Origin: Rhyzopertha dominica
Taxonomy: Eukaryota > Arthropoda > Insecta > Coleoptera > Bostrichidae
Length of the DNA: 64,000 bases
Direction of reading: 5' to 3'
NCBI GenBank assembly: GCA_025024175.1
Contig: QCXZ01000137.1
Span: forward strand, 26,651,327 to 26,715,326
The position numbers were made by a program, and so were the translations under genes. The notes beneath the pieces were generated by a model. The model was not told the origin of the DNA and did not search any database. It was given only the letters and a program-made list of their open reading frames with translations. The stretch's first letter is position 1. The number at the start of each line of letters is the position of its first letter. Of this stretch, positions 45,874-58,394 are shown piece by piece.

Positions 45874-47689
45874 TATGATATTAGTAGAAAAATAGATGCC
45901 AGTGCAATACATTAGTATTTAGCTTTGTAGCCATCTTAATGGCGTTGTGACTTGAAAACAACTGAGTTACGAATGGCCGAATTTAACGAGAATGCTAGCT
46001 AATGTAAATATTGCAAGTTATTCGCTAGATGTGTCCGTCTGTCTACCTACTCGTATTCCGAGAAACATCGAGGACGTCTGCTAACGAGCTGGAATATGCT
46101 CAACGCAAATCAAGGCGAACAAATAGAAAAGTGCGTCAGACGTATCCCAGGATTGAAGAACACTCAGTACAGCAACCACTGCATTCAAGGTGTAATAATA
46201 CACAAAAGACCTTTTTTTTACCTTCTCCACAGAAAACTGAAACATTGTTATTATGCAAAGCATGTAAAACGATCAACCTCAGAACTAATAATGAACAAGC
46301 CACTTCGTTTCTCATTTGGCCTTCCCTACAATATCTGCATGTGGTACCTACCAAGTTATATTCTCGACGTAAACAAACACTAATATCAAATATTGTTGGT
46401 CGGTATGTCTGATAAAAGCAATAAATTCAATTATTTAATCACATAGGTAAAGGACAAACACTGGTAAATGGATTGCGTAGTTATTTTGTTGTTTCTCTTT
46501 GCTTCAGATAATAACATATACTGGATAAATGCTCAGCGCTTAATAACTTCATTACTTCAATATACTGGGTTCAATTCAATTTTGGTCGTAAGTCTGTTAG
46601 TTAAGTTTTGACAGAGCTCTGTCCATCATCAGCTGCAATTAAACATTTATTAAAAAAATCCGAGAAACTGCATATCACTGCCATAAACATCACTTACGAA
46701 TACGTCTGAGATGAGAAATATTTTCAATATTAAAAAAAATCTGTGGTGGCTGTATCTTTAATGCATCCGTGAATTGGACACGTCTCTCTTAAATACGTGG
46801 TAGAGGAGGTAGGCTAAAATGAATATGACAAAGATTAATTCATTCAAAGTATAATTATCGTATAATCTTACCAACACAAGATTATCTTATTGGTAGGATT
46901 TCCTTTCCTTGAGAGTCTGCATTGTTGTTACACAGTTATATTAATTATTTGGTAATCAATAAAGGAGCGGCCCAACACAAGATATTTGTTTTGGATCGCA
47001 TTCCATCTCTACTTGATTGCGCAATAACAAATCAGTAGAATTGTTAAGCTACGTTTTTGGCGAATTTAACATTTATTTAATTCTATTGAATGAAATATTA
47101 TGTACATATTTGTCAAGTATTATGTATTATTTTTAAATGATTCCAATGTAAGTTGTAAATGGGGAGATTGATTATAATAAATAAATAAATAATTCTTTTT
47201 CACTTTCGCTGATATTTTACTGTTGGTTCAAACCAACAAAGCCAACCATAGTACCAACTTATGTCGTAGGTCCCAAACCTACCATCAGATAACACATTAC
47301 CGATTTTAATAAATACGTCAGTTGATCATAGAATCATCGAAATATCGTATATTGCTTACTGCTTATTTAGAGACTTTATTTGTAAATAACGTGCATTAAT
47401 TACAGTTTATACTGTTTCTACGTTTACGTAAGTACTTAGAGAGGCATATCTGTGTTTGTTGGTATCCTTCGTCTGATGAGCTGAAAAAACAACTCAACTC
47501 AACTCAACTCATGAGTCACAAGCATTATTTGCTGTTCTTTTAATTGGCATACTCCTTCCAAATTACAAATGTGAAGCGAGCATCAGTGGTACATCTAAGA
47601 CCAACAAAGTTTAATTTGCTAAATAGGATTAGCAGTAATATAAAGTCTAATCTCTATTAAAATTTGGAAACCGTACACTGTACCCATTT
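45874..47689. other. no supported gene; simple repeats
   Basis: 46029-46412 contains two overlapping plus-strand frames (127 and 95 codons) with polar, Arg/Lys-rich composition, but no motif recognised. (AATA)n at 47178-47193. (CAACT)n, about four units, at 47487-47511. A weak hammerhead-like core is at 46605-46632 on the minus strand. Confidence 0.35.
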
Positions 47690-47960
47690 TATTGCCTCCT
47701 CGGGTATCTTCTTATTGATCCAGCTTTGTCCAATCTGAACTATTGGAAGGTAGTTGTTACCTCTCGTTTCCCACATGTTCAAGCCTTTCTTGATCGTCTT
47801 GGTTCATCAACCAACTCTCTGGACCATATGTCACTGTTAAACGGACGACTATCTCAGGGCTCCAGGTTTCCAAGGTTCTGTCTCCTTCCACCAGTCTCGA
47901 TTGTATTCTTTGGGTGTTGTTGCTATCCTCTGTCATGAATTTTCCATTAGAAACAATGCT
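47690..47960 (-). pseudogene. non-LTR retrotransposon C-terminal relic
   Basis: The minus strand reads RIQSRLVEGDRTLET, then IVVRLTVTYGPESWLMNQDD and QERLEHVGNER before a stop. This matches the post-RT segment of insect non-LTR elements (usually VIRPVVTYGSETWxMxxxDQERLxxxERKxLR). Only about 55 codons are readable and no catalytic box is present. The plus-strand frame at 47726-47938 is the shadow. Confidence 0.65.
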
Positions 47961-48629
47961 AGCGAGTGCGTGGTTTTGCTGACTCTTAACTCAATGATTT
48001 TGTAATTGGAACGCTACTGATTCGCTCGTTTTTCCAATTAATATGTTCAAACTACATACATACCATTATTAACTATTTTTTTATTACATAACAGGTTAAT
48101 TAAGATTACCATCACAGGCGTACAAAGTGGTGAGGGCGGGGACAATAATTTCATGTACCATCCTTTTCTCGAATCCATTCACCCCATGTGACTTCGTTGT
48201 TGATAAACTACTAGTTTGAATTTTCACTGACCGAGAGGGCATACTATAACTAACTATATTTCGAAATTATATACTATTTATTGCTGTAGTATTCTAACTA
48301 TTGCCACCGACTCACTCACTCACTCACCGNTCATCAAAATTCTAAGGTATTTCTAACGGACACAACTTCAAATTTTCTATTCAGTTGTTGTTAAGCCTAT
48401 AAAGGAAAAACCCAAACATCTCAAAATTTCAGTCCCATTTTCTAAATTTGAGTCCTGTTTTCTGATCGCTGAATATAATCGACTTAGAAGCATTTAGCGT
48501 CCAGACTTGTCTAAATTTGTTCCATCTAAACCTCTAAGAAAAACGCACTTCAAGAAAATATATAACTGACGTAGAGGAAATATTACTCGAAAAAAGGACT
48601 ACTTACAAAAAAAATGAGATTCCATAAAA
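47961..48629. other. no feature recognised
   Basis: A+T-rich with a short (ACTC)n tract at 48309-48327 and an N at 48330. Confidence 0.4.
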
Positions 48630-49110
48630 AATATAAAATGTACAGAAATGCGAAAAACTTCTGAGATCTCATGTAAAACCAATTCAGTTATTTTATAGTA
48701 TCTATGGAAAGCACATATTCAACAACTTTGTCGTCATAAATAGTTTCCTAATTAGTTACCTACCAACATTTATAGTGACCCTATCAATTTTAGACATCTT
48801 TATTTCTGTAGTAAATATAATGACTTGGCAGTAGCACGGCAACATAATATAGTAGATTATTCTTATGTGATTATGTTGCCGTGCGATTGCCAAGTCATTA
48901 TATTTATTATAGAAATAAAGATCTATAATATTGATACGGTCACTATAAATGTTGGTAGGTAACTAATTAGGAAGCAATTTTAAAAACAAAGTTGTTGAAT
49001 AGGTGTTTTCATAGATACTAACTAAAATAACTGATTTTGTTAACATGATATCTCAGAACTTTTTACGGTGAAAGGACTGCGTTGCCAAACTTTATATACA
49101 TTTTATGTTT
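48630..49110. mobile_element. foldback (MITE-like) element
   Basis: Two arms of about 220-240 bases are inverted copies. Paired landmarks are ATAAAATGTA, TTCTGAGAT(C/A)TCATG, CAACTTTGT, AGTTACCTACCAAC, TTTATTTCT and GCACGGCAACATAAT. The centre is near 48858. No coding sequence. The ends are worn and no clear target duplication is visible. Confidence 0.75.
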
Positions 49111-50018
49111 TTGACTTAATTGTTTATTTCAAAAGTGAAGTTGATTTCCATTTAAAACAACTTTTGTGAAGGAATCAAACTGTTTGCATGATTTTTATGT
49201 ACATTTAGCAATGAGCATGTTTAGTCTCTTTTTAATTGCCCCAAAGTTTAACAAAAGTTGAGTTGATAAATTTTATTTCGAAGAATGAAGATCCGTGGTC
49301 CATTAAAACTTCATTGTAGAAACTTATTAAAACACTCTTTAGCTTTGTGTATGCTTCAAAAACTTAACACACCACCTAACACACATTTACGCCTCGTTTA
49401 AACAAACTGTAAAATGGTTTGTCGGATTGTATATAACCTTTGTATACTGGCATTTTTAACAACACATCACCATGTTTTTATTGGTTCTGATAATGCTTTT
49501 TACTTGTCCTTTTTTGGATTTTTAAAACTTATGTTAATAGATTGACTTATAAAGCTGTTAGTGATATATTTCATACAACTGGTGAACATATTAGAAGAAT
49601 TGTACAAGGCAGAAATCATGTTAAGACTCCTGATTAATACAACAGCCTACGTAGGCTGAGGCACATAATTAAACACTTAAATCTATATGAGGCAGGAAGG
49701 GCCCGGAGGTGGCAGTTCAGGCTCAAAAGAAACAGCTGCCCTCGTGGGTCCTGCGTACGCCCATGTTTACCATTATCTGTTCTTCTCCAAAAATGAGTTA
49801 AACAACAAAAACAAGGCAATATAGTTCATTATTATTTTCTTAGGTATTTATTTGCCTTTCCTTCTGTAGTTGATTGGGATGCAAACAGCATAGCACATAC
49901 ATGCATTGTACATTGCTTCATTTTTGCAGGTAATATTACTAGTAATGGTGTGAAAATAATAATGACATAAATATAGTTGTGCATAACTCACTTCATAAAA
50001 AAATTGTTGCAATTTACA
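49111..50018. other. no feature recognised
   Basis: Mostly A+T-rich. A G+C-richer patch at 49640-49790 has a 61-codon minus-strand frame without motif. Confidence 0.35.
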
Positions 50019-50025
50019 TGATGAA

Positions 50026-50406
50026 TAGAAATCCTACGATGCCACTGAGCTGCGACGAGCGGCTTTGCTAATTGGATCTGCACGTTTGCCAGACGCTGAT
50101 AAAATTATTTGGTGTAGCGAGCCCATTAAAAATATGGAACGAAATGCATTTGCATACGCATCGAATGCAAAACCCGAACGCGCTAAATTTTTATGTACGG
50201 ACTGCAAAGGTATGCAAATCGACGCTCTCGCGCTATACACCATCACCGACGTCGATAATATTTTAAATTGTATTTCCCATCCCGACACGTTTAGATTGTG
50301 TGCCCTGTGTTGCAGCTGCCGAACGGAAAAATGGGACCAGAGCTGCAAAAAATTTAATAAAGTGCCAATGTGTGCCCACTCTTTGTGTAGCGCAGTTTTC
50401 ATTTAA
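50026..50406 (+). other. G+C-richer island open on both strands, Cys-rich frame
   Basis: The plus strand is open for about 126 codons up to a TAA at 50404, after an in-frame TAG near 50026. The translation includes LIGSARLPDADKIIWCSEP, FLCTDCKGMQIDALALY and FRLCALCCSCRTEKWDQSC, ending CAHSLCSAVFI, with several C-x2-C pairs. The opposite strand is also open for 122 codons (50034-50402). CpGs are well kept and homeodomain/POU-like A+T words such as ATTTGCAT occur. It may be a small Cys-rich exon, a conserved noncoding element, or chance. No family is recognised and no splice site is convincing. Confidence 0.3.
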
Positions 50407-51927
50407 AATTAATTTTGTCGTACTTGCTGTTGGAAAAACTGATTTAATTGAACATTCCTTTTTAATTGCGCTCGTTTGCCATGTTGGTTTTCTTTGGCAG
50501 CTTTTGATGTGCTATAGTTTTTTTTTTAGTAGATTTAACAAGTAATATAAAAATATAGTAAACAATGTAATAACATTATTAAATAAAAATTCACAATGGA
50601 TTTTCTTTGTTTCAAAATTAAAAGTCTTTGGCGCTATGATATTCAGCCACACGTTTAGTGGAAATTCAATACAAAAGTAAAAATAGTATGATAAATATTG
50701 TTAAGTAGATCTCAATTTCCTACAAATACAGTCTGTTTTTTTTTACCTATCAAAAATGCAAAAATCATAATTTATTCCTGTATATTTGAAATTACAAGGA
50801 AACAGTATGAAGTATTCAGGATTACATAGGTCAGGGTGACATAAGAATAAAACAAACTTAGAAATACGCTCATAGTAGCTCTTTCAGCTTGACATTTGAC
50901 TTAAACGTATTTACACTATTTTCAGTCTGTTTCTCAATAGCGATCTTTTTTGCAGGTCAATAAATAGAGATGTCAGGTGGTGGTGGGAATGGACGCATTG
51001 TTAATTATACAGCGCACGGCATAATCCTATTTTACCGGAACTGTACTGAATAGCCAATAGTATAGAATCCAGCAACTGTCTCTTGACCATTTGATGTTAG
51101 TGCATACTTTTTTTGTAGTTAGCTGCTGCTATTTCCTTCATCCTTACTAATGCATTATAGTCGATTCTCACAGAAGGAAGGTGTGTGACTAAATTTATAA
51201 TTTGATTGTACATTCTTTTATGCTATGTATTTTGGACGATTATGATCCATGAAACGCTTGTTGCTAGTGGGCTCTCACATAGCGCATGTTAAGGGAAGCC
51301 ACGGATTGGAACGGGAAGTTTGCAGGGTGCACCCGGTTGGGTGAATGCTTTCCTTAGATGTTTCTGTGTTTGTGAGCTACAGTTTGGAGTTGAGTACAAA
51401 TTTAGGACCTCTTTATTTATTATTTATAGTACTTCTTCGTTTGTGGATTTGGGTTCCAATTAAATCCTATTTTGACCACGTTTCGATTTTATTTTTAAGT
51501 CTATATCAAATATATACGCTGGACAAATAGCACTATATTTGAAAAGCAGAGTACAACAATACCAAAATCAATGCATTAAAAAACTGCCAGAACAAACAAA
51601 TCGCACTTTGGTTTTGATAACACCAAATTTAATAGCACAGAGCAACATAGTTACATAAATGACAGAACAGATATACCGGGGCTAAGTAACACCTACAACA
51701 CTTTCATTTGAAAAAAAAATACAGTACACACCCTCACCCTATTGCACAAAATCAGCCTACCTCTCACCCAACTAATATTAACGTACACCTATAAATTCCA
51801 TATTTTGATATTTAATAATAAAAAGCAATGAAACGAACTCACAGGTACAATAAAATAAAATTTAAGTATACCAAGTAAATTAATTGTCAACGCGTATGTC
51901 AATTATGACTTTGATGCGTATTTTTAT
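50407..51927. other. no feature recognised
   Basis: A+T-rich. CTTGACATTTGACTTAA near 50888 may be a remnant of a family A arm. Confidence 0.35.
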
Positions 51928-51928
51928 A

Positions 51929-52805
51929 TAAGGTTTCTCCAAATGATTCATGCAACGCAGGCGGCTTGATTTCTGAATTCTTAGTGCCGCCTTTTTATAA
52001 CTGCTGCCAAGCTACAATATGCATGGCGATCACTGAACATCAATAAGCACGATAGTACTGAAGGTTGTAGATCAAGTTACAGGTTACAGTCACGAAATTG
52101 GTGGCTTTATAAAGATTTTTCAACAATTTATGGTTCTATTTTTCTTTCAAACGTAAGAAATAACAATAATTATTGGTATAGTATAGTAGGCTTGTGGTAA
52201 CCTCTACAGTCTACACCCTTGCACTGTGGAAGCTTTGTGTAGTGCAGCTAACGTTAATATCACTTAGTTTATGAATGTTACCATTGCGGCAGGCTAAAAA
52301 TATCTTTCAGTTTATCATAATACAATTATTTAACAGGCTTACTGCAGCCACAACCTCACAAATACGATACATAACCTAAAAGTTATTAGCCTATCCAAAA
52401 TGGCGGCTGGATGACAAACATAATCTAAATTACGTAGCGGTGGGTCAGTCGCGAACGAACTGTTAAAAAGAATGGCTCTCGGGTGAGAACTGCGCGAACT
52501 GGTTCGTGACATTGAAGGCGCGCCGTTCGCAAACAAACAGCTGTTGTTTCAGTTCGCGAACGAACTATTGAAACGAATAACAGCTCAGTTCGCGCGAACT
52601 GGCTCTGCAAAACGAACTGTTTTTCCGACAGACTCTCACGCGTTTACCCATATTAAAATATATCAAATAATTTGACAATCGACGAATGACAAGTATAGGC
52701 CAAAGAAATTGTTGTGTTCACCTTCCTGAGAGGAGCCAAACTGATTTAATCGTCAATTTCCATAAGCGTCCTGGATGCATGAATCATTCATAGAAACCCT
52801 GTATA
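51929..52805. mobile_element. TIR element with TA flanks and internal palindrome array
   Basis: The left end TATAAGGTTTCTCC...AATGATTCATGCA mirrors the right end TGCATGAATCATTCATAGAAACCCTGTATA (read in parts) over about 30 bases, with TATA outside both. The interior of about 820 bases has no transposase frame but encloses the tandem palindromic block at 52447-52620. TA flanks suggest Tc1/mariner-type mobilisation. Confidence 0.5.
52447..52620. repeat. tandem TTCGCGAA-type palindromic units
   Basis: Two units about 104 bases apart start GTCGCGAACGAACT and GTTCGCGAACGAACT and end (A)CTGCGCGAACTGG and GTTCGCGCGAACTGG. Within them GTTCGCGAAC, CAGTTCGCGCGAACTG and AACGAACTG recur in both orientations. 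The CpG density is far above the surroundings. Confidence 0.75.
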
Positions 52806-54399
52806 ATACACATGTTTAAAAATTCACATAGTCTCATTTACGATGTTACTGCAATATCAAATTCATGCTACATAAAATAAAGATTTGATAAAGACAAGAC
52901 CTAAAAATAAGGCCAATACGTCAACAAAGTAGTATTTTTTGAAACCAGGAACCCACGAACGAAGAAATAATATAAATTAAACAAGGATTACACAAAATAC
53001 AATAATCTAGTTAATTGTTATTATCTTGTCAATTGCAAATGGCAATTACGATTCAGTATCTTGCTCTTGCATAATTGTGTTGTATGTCGATGCTTCATAG
53101 GATGATTTCGCATGTGTTTATTCCGTTCGCTTGCTGGAGCGCTAGATGGGATGATGATGCTCTACTGGATATTCCTGATACTTGTGCCTTCTTCTTTACG
53201 GTTACCCCGATTTTTTTCTGGCTTTTCTTTCTAGTTTCTGTGTAATACTATCGCACTGGTTTCTACTGCTCCTTGAAGTCTCTAGACAATGTTAGTTATT
53301 TCTTTAATATCATTCGCCTCCGCCCGTTAGAATTTTATTGTGCCCCCCTATTCCACGTGGAAATATTTTTTCTATGCAACATTTCTGCTATAACTTCTTC
53401 TACCTAGAAACCATCTTGTTCGAAGTCGTTTAGAAGTCTCAGGATTATTTTGGCTCTATCCGTTATATTATATTTTGGTTGTTGTTCTTTAACACAGTTT
53501 CTTTCTAGCTATTTCTGAACTTCAATATGTTTTGTCTAATGTGATTTTCAGCTTTTCTTCTTATTTCTCTTCTATGTTCCTTTTGGGAAAGCTTCTTCCC
53601 TTGTATTTGGTGAGTCAGTGTGCTTAGAAGGCAGTTTCCGTCTACCGATATTTTATGCACTACCTATATGTGAATTCTTGTATACACTGTTTCAAACATT
53701 TTTCTTTGTCTTTCGGATGTGTTGAGTTCTTGCTGCTATAAGTAAACCTTTTGGCCGAAAGAACACCTAAAAGAACGAGAATTATACTTATTGTTTGTTG
53801 ATTAATTGTTGTTCTGCTGATTGATACTGCGGTGGTGGTATTGTTATTTACGTATTTTTAGCCTCCTGAATTCTTAGGGTTTTTTACTAGTGATTTATTT
53901 TTGTTGTTGTTTTTTTATTGCGATTGAACGGGTTAAAAATATACATAGTAAGAAACGATAAAAGGGAATAAGAGATGGTCTTTCATTTGTAACAGTGTGC
54001 ATAGAGTGAGATTTTTAAACGTCCTGGTTTTACTGAATTTTGGGGTTTAACGTTAAATCCTGTTCTAGTGGGTCTATTTACTGTCTACCCACGTATTTTG
54101 GATTCTATTTTCTGGCTATAAGTTTGATTTTAAAGTTTATCCTAGCTTTACTGTGTTTATTTTAAATAATGCCGATGTTTGTTACTCAGGAAAACCCTAT
54201 TCTTAATCGTGCAGTTGCAACATGCGTAATAATTATGTTAGTGAAGGATTTTGCTACTATCTCATCCTTTTTTTTGCTGTTGGTGACCTGTGCTATCTGC
54301 TAGGGTATATCGGTTTAACACAGCCACAACATCAGCCACCTGTTCACTGGCACAAAACTGCGGGTTGCGGTTGCGTGCGTTCACTACGACGGTCGGCAA
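52806..54399. other. no supported gene; pyrimidine-rich segment
   Basis: 53150-53760 is pyrimidine-rich. Its minus strand has A-rich, Lys/Arg/Glu-rich frames with many stops that could be a very old retroelement ORF, but no diagnostic block is readable. Confidence 0.3.
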
Positions 54400-55235
54400 C
54401 TAACTTTTTAATTTGTTTGTTACAAAATTAAAAGCATGTTTTGTGCGCGCTTTAATATTATAATTGAGATGTCATATTTGTCGAAATTTCATTTACAAAT
54501 TCTGATAATCCCGGTCTTTCCCGGCGGAAACTGAGCCGTAGACGACAGTCCAGTTGAATTTTGTTTGTCTGTGTTTACGGAATAGATTATAGAAATTTCT
54601 GACGGTCCTTTATTAGGGTATACTTCAGAAAAGCACAATTCCATAAACGTGTTATATTTTATTATTTGCTGAAGATGTATGCTATATTTACCACGAATTA
54701 TTATTTTCGACCTCATTAGCGAAACTGTTTTAGAAAGGCACGACTTGCGGTTAAAATATGCGTATTATTTTTAATGCTTTTTTAATTAAGCTTAAGGGCG
54801 TCAGATCAGAAGCGGCGCTCACAATAAAAGTATTTTTTAGTAAGCTCAAGGGAGCGTCATTTACGATGGTAGGCAGCCGTGCGGAGAAAGAATAATTCCT
54901 CCCTTATGGTCCCGGTTAATTTATATGTTGTTCCCATTCCTAAACGGCGGTAGTTTACAGCCGAAGCTGTGGCCCTTGTTCCTTTATCCCGGCTTCATTA
55001 GCAAGTCTAAACGCGTGCCTTTGCCAGTTTAACATCACTCGTTAATTCCTTACCCTGCCGACCACAATTAGAATTTAATTCTAATTTTATGATTTCACCC
55101 AGAGCTGTTTTATGTCTTAATTAACACGAACGCTGACACATGTGTGCACGTTGCGACCCCTTTTTATTGTCGTGAATTATTTCGGGCGTTCTTATGCAGA
55201 TTTATCAAAATTAAAAGAGATGCGTTATCTGGCAT
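54400..55235. other. non-repetitive island, candidate conserved noncoding DNA
   Basis: This stretch is richer in G+C and CpG (for example GGCGTCAG, GCGGCGCTC, AACGCGTGCC) and matches no repeat here. It alternates G+C-rich words with TTAATTAA and TTTAATTCTAATT homeodomain-like words, with no long frame. Such composition is common for insect developmental enhancers. That is inference only; an alternative is simply unmethylated older sequence. Confidence 0.3.
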
Positions 55236-57751
55236 AGGCGGTGAAGTAACTTAACGTTTCTTCTTGAATAAATTAGTGTCCTGTGGGATGCACTGGTTAT
55301 ACAGCATGCTTAGACTACTGAGATAAGAGATAAGCTTGAAAACAACGATTATTCTCAAGAATGGCAGTTTATGCCGAAGCTATCGTCGAGTAATTCAATT
55401 AATATCGTGAAACAAAGTATGTACCATCAAAATCTGTTACGATGCTCCGTCTAATTGTTAAATGATGTAGTACATCATTTCTTAAGGTTAAAGAATCACT
55501 TACCGGAAATCTAGTTTGTGCGGGTGCGTTGCTGGAAACTGATTGATGTAAATTCTTAAGGCTAACGAATTTCCTCGCCGTACCATTCTAAGAAATATTG
55601 ATGACTAAATCTGTAAATCTTCTTAACAATGGGGCCGCAATTACCCATCTAGACTATTGTGCCATAAAAACATTTATGCGATAATCACTGCAAACTTATA
55701 CAAGAGGTCGACCATCTGGAGAAACAATCAAATAGCCAGACCGTACCCCTAGTCAATATTTCTTAAAACGGTACGGCGACACACTTGGGTTTAAAACAAT
55801 AGATATTGCTTAAATACAAGTGAATATCGACTAGGGGCGTTAGCGTGATTTCTTGATTTTTTTTATTTTGCATTTTTTCACCATTTTATTTAGAATAATT
55901 AAGTTATGTACTTTGGAAAAGGGTCCCGTCATATTGAGATCAATCTTCGGAATAAATCTTATCCTCAATTTTTAACCGGTATAGATTATCAATTTACCTG
56001 CATCGTTGCGAATAATGCCCAAAAAGTTCGTGATGATACTGGGTTTGTTTCATTGTCGTTTTGGAATTACACGTTTTAAAAATAAATATTTCGCTTCCTA
56101 TTGGTTGAATTTGCAGATATCAATTTTTTTTCTCCAAAAACTTATGCATTTTTTTCGTACAACACGCCGTTCTCGGATGCAATTACCACTTCAGCCTTCT
56201 TCTATAAAAGGAAGCTAAATGGAATGAAAATGTCGTTCTTACTTACATCAATCGACTGAAGTGTTCCAGCAGAAAAATTGTTCTCCACAAAACTTGAAAA
56301 TGGAACAGTTTTTGTTCTAGACATGTATGGGCAGCTAATGTCAGATAAATCCATTAATTATAATTATCGATATTTAAGTTCTTCGAAATCAACCAGAGCT
56401 TGCAGAGCAGTAGAATAATAAGTCTCTTTCATCTACATCTGCAGCCATTCAACAACACCTGTACCGTGCCTATTATCAAGTTCAGGTCTGGATAGGCAAA
56501 GATGTAGATCCACAATGGTGGGTATGAGTTTTAAAAAATAATTGGTTAGAGCCCACCAAAACAATACTACCACTTGCGCCTATAATTCTACTAGATTCGA
56601 TATTTTGCAAATGCGCAAAGGATTGTTGTCCCTAGTGTAGATGCAGAAAAATTGGACTGCAGTGCTTCATAGTTTGTGGCAGTTGTCATGGCCAGTCTTG
56701 CATCAGTGGTGTAATTTACCACGAAGTTGAGGAGCAAGAGATAGAAGTACTTGCAAATCATCTACAAGTGGAAATAGACTCCGATATCGTTAACGCTATC
56801 GATCGGTTTGAATGCAGCATGATGAAGGAAGCTGAAGACAATGAGAGAAGCAGGAGGCCATAATAAAAAAAAAGATGTATTAATCTACATATTCCATAAT
56901 AACGCAAAATTGTCTCGGTCCAATATCTAGCGAGATATTTGCAACAGGTTTGAACCCCAAAACGATAGTAAAGTAAACGTAATATCAACTCGAATTTCTT
57001 GGGGATTATTCACAGTGTTAAAATAATGATGAAAACATTAAAGCTGGGATTTCTTCCGAAGATCAGCTATACTTTGACGTAACGTCACTCAATTAAAATT
57101 ACAAATATGAAAGGCATATATTTTTTCAGTCAGATGTATTTCTTTTTCTATTGGCTGTAGCATCCAAAAGGTATTGGTATAAAACAGTTTTCTTTTTTTT
57201 TTAATGATTATGGAGTTACTTTGGTTTTCCATGGACGGGAATTACCAACCAATATTTTGATTTACTTTTTATGTATTAGGTAAAGGTTTTAATAATTGTA
57301 TATTGATAGTTCAGCTATTTTGGAAGCAATCTCGATGCGTGGTGCGGTATATGCTGTGAAGGATCCATCTCTTTTCCACTTCCCGTCCCCTTTATGAAGA
57401 GAATATGCAGCTAATTCATTTGTTGCGGAAGTGTGATGCGGCCCTCAATTCATTCAAAAATGAACTCGTTGGGGTTCTCAAGTTGTATAGATTTAATGCA
57501 TAGTATTCTAATGTCTTATTACTTGTGTTGGCCGTTAATAAAGTATCAGCATAATCGAAAAAATCTTCTTGTCTCTGGAATCTCACCCCGGAAGTTTCTA
57601 ACACACGTATCTTACACCACAAGTATGAAGCTTCTAAAGGCCAAAGTGTTTTTAAGTTATTTGGACAGGACTAATTATAACATTCATCACGAGAGTATCA
57701 CATTAGGCAGCCGGAAATAGTTGCGGATGAAGGGGCAGCCACAAAAATTCG
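55236..57751. other. no supported gene
   Basis: A+T-rich. A 10-base inverted repeat around one base lies at 55459-55479 (AAATGATGTA/TACATCATTT), and short inverted repeats (CCCCTAGTC/GACTAGGGG) lie at 55746 and 55839. Frames at 57416-57720 on both strands overlap and lack motifs. Confidence 0.35.
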
Positions 57752-57997
57752 ATGAACCAGTTGCATCATGTGAATGTAGTAACACGTCGGTCGGTGAGCT
57801 CTGCAGACCTTCTGCAGGGTAAAAAAGTGTCAGTTTTTATTGATTCGCATGTTGTGCGCGGCGACTCCACCCCCGCAACCCCCCACCGAGCACTTTTTGT
57901 CACTGTTTATCCTGTATCTGGTACAATAATTGGTTGCGCAGAGCTCTTCAATGCTCGTACAGTTCGCTTTATACTCCCGCTACCTCGGAAACGGTGA
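57752..57997 (+). pseudogene. possible LINE ORF1 esterase-like fragment
   Basis: An 81-codon plus-strand frame contains LLQGKKVSVFIDSHVVRGD, which resembles the GDSHxRG block of the SGNH/esterase-like domain carried in ORF1 of some CR1/jockey elements (the first Asp is preceded by Ile instead of Gly). It lies about 400 bases upstream of, and in the same orientation as, the RT relic at 58395-59060, which fits an ORF1-ORF2 order with most of the endonuclease lost. The similarity is short and the call tentative. Confidence 0.3.
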
Positions 57998-58394
57998 GGC
58001 CTTTGCTGTCTGGAATTGCACAGGGGAATTTTATTAAAAGGGGTGACTGTTATCTGATTTTAAAAGTGCTGTTTCCTCGAATAATAACGGGAACGGATGA
58101 CTGCCTTCTCACAGATTCCCTAGCATGACTGCGGTGGTATATCTGATTAGGGCTGACGCCATCGGTGATTTGTTTTGTCTAATTGGATAATATTAATTAA
58201 TAGATCTGTCAGCTGTTTAAGTTTGCCAAGAACGTACTGCAAACAAAGCACACTTTGGAACCACGTCTTTTGTTGACTAATAAAACATACCTAATATTTC
58301 GCTGGGAACAGCAACTTATGATATTCTTTTTTGGTGAGAAGATACTTTGGAACAGCTGTCTGCGACATATAAATTGTTCATTGTCGGTAGGCCG

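Noticed and set aside
46029..46412. Two overlapping frames of 127 and 95 codons
   Set aside because: Both are Arg/Lys-rich and unrecognised; overlapping frames of this sort cannot both be coding, and no splice or polyadenylation context decides between them.
47473..47500. CTGATGAGCTGAAAAAAC, resembling a hammerhead core
   Set aside because: There is no stem II between CTGATGA and the A-rich run, so the fold cannot form.
23212..47511. CRISPR-like or satellite arrays
   Set aside because: The only tandem repeats are simple sequence, such as (ATC)n, (CAACT)n and (AAT)n; there are no spaced direct repeats.
53120..53760. Possible retroelement ORF on the minus strand of a pyrimidine-rich segment
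   Set aside because: Lys/Glu-rich fragments are broken by stops every 10-20 codons and no diagnostic RT or nuclease block can be read.
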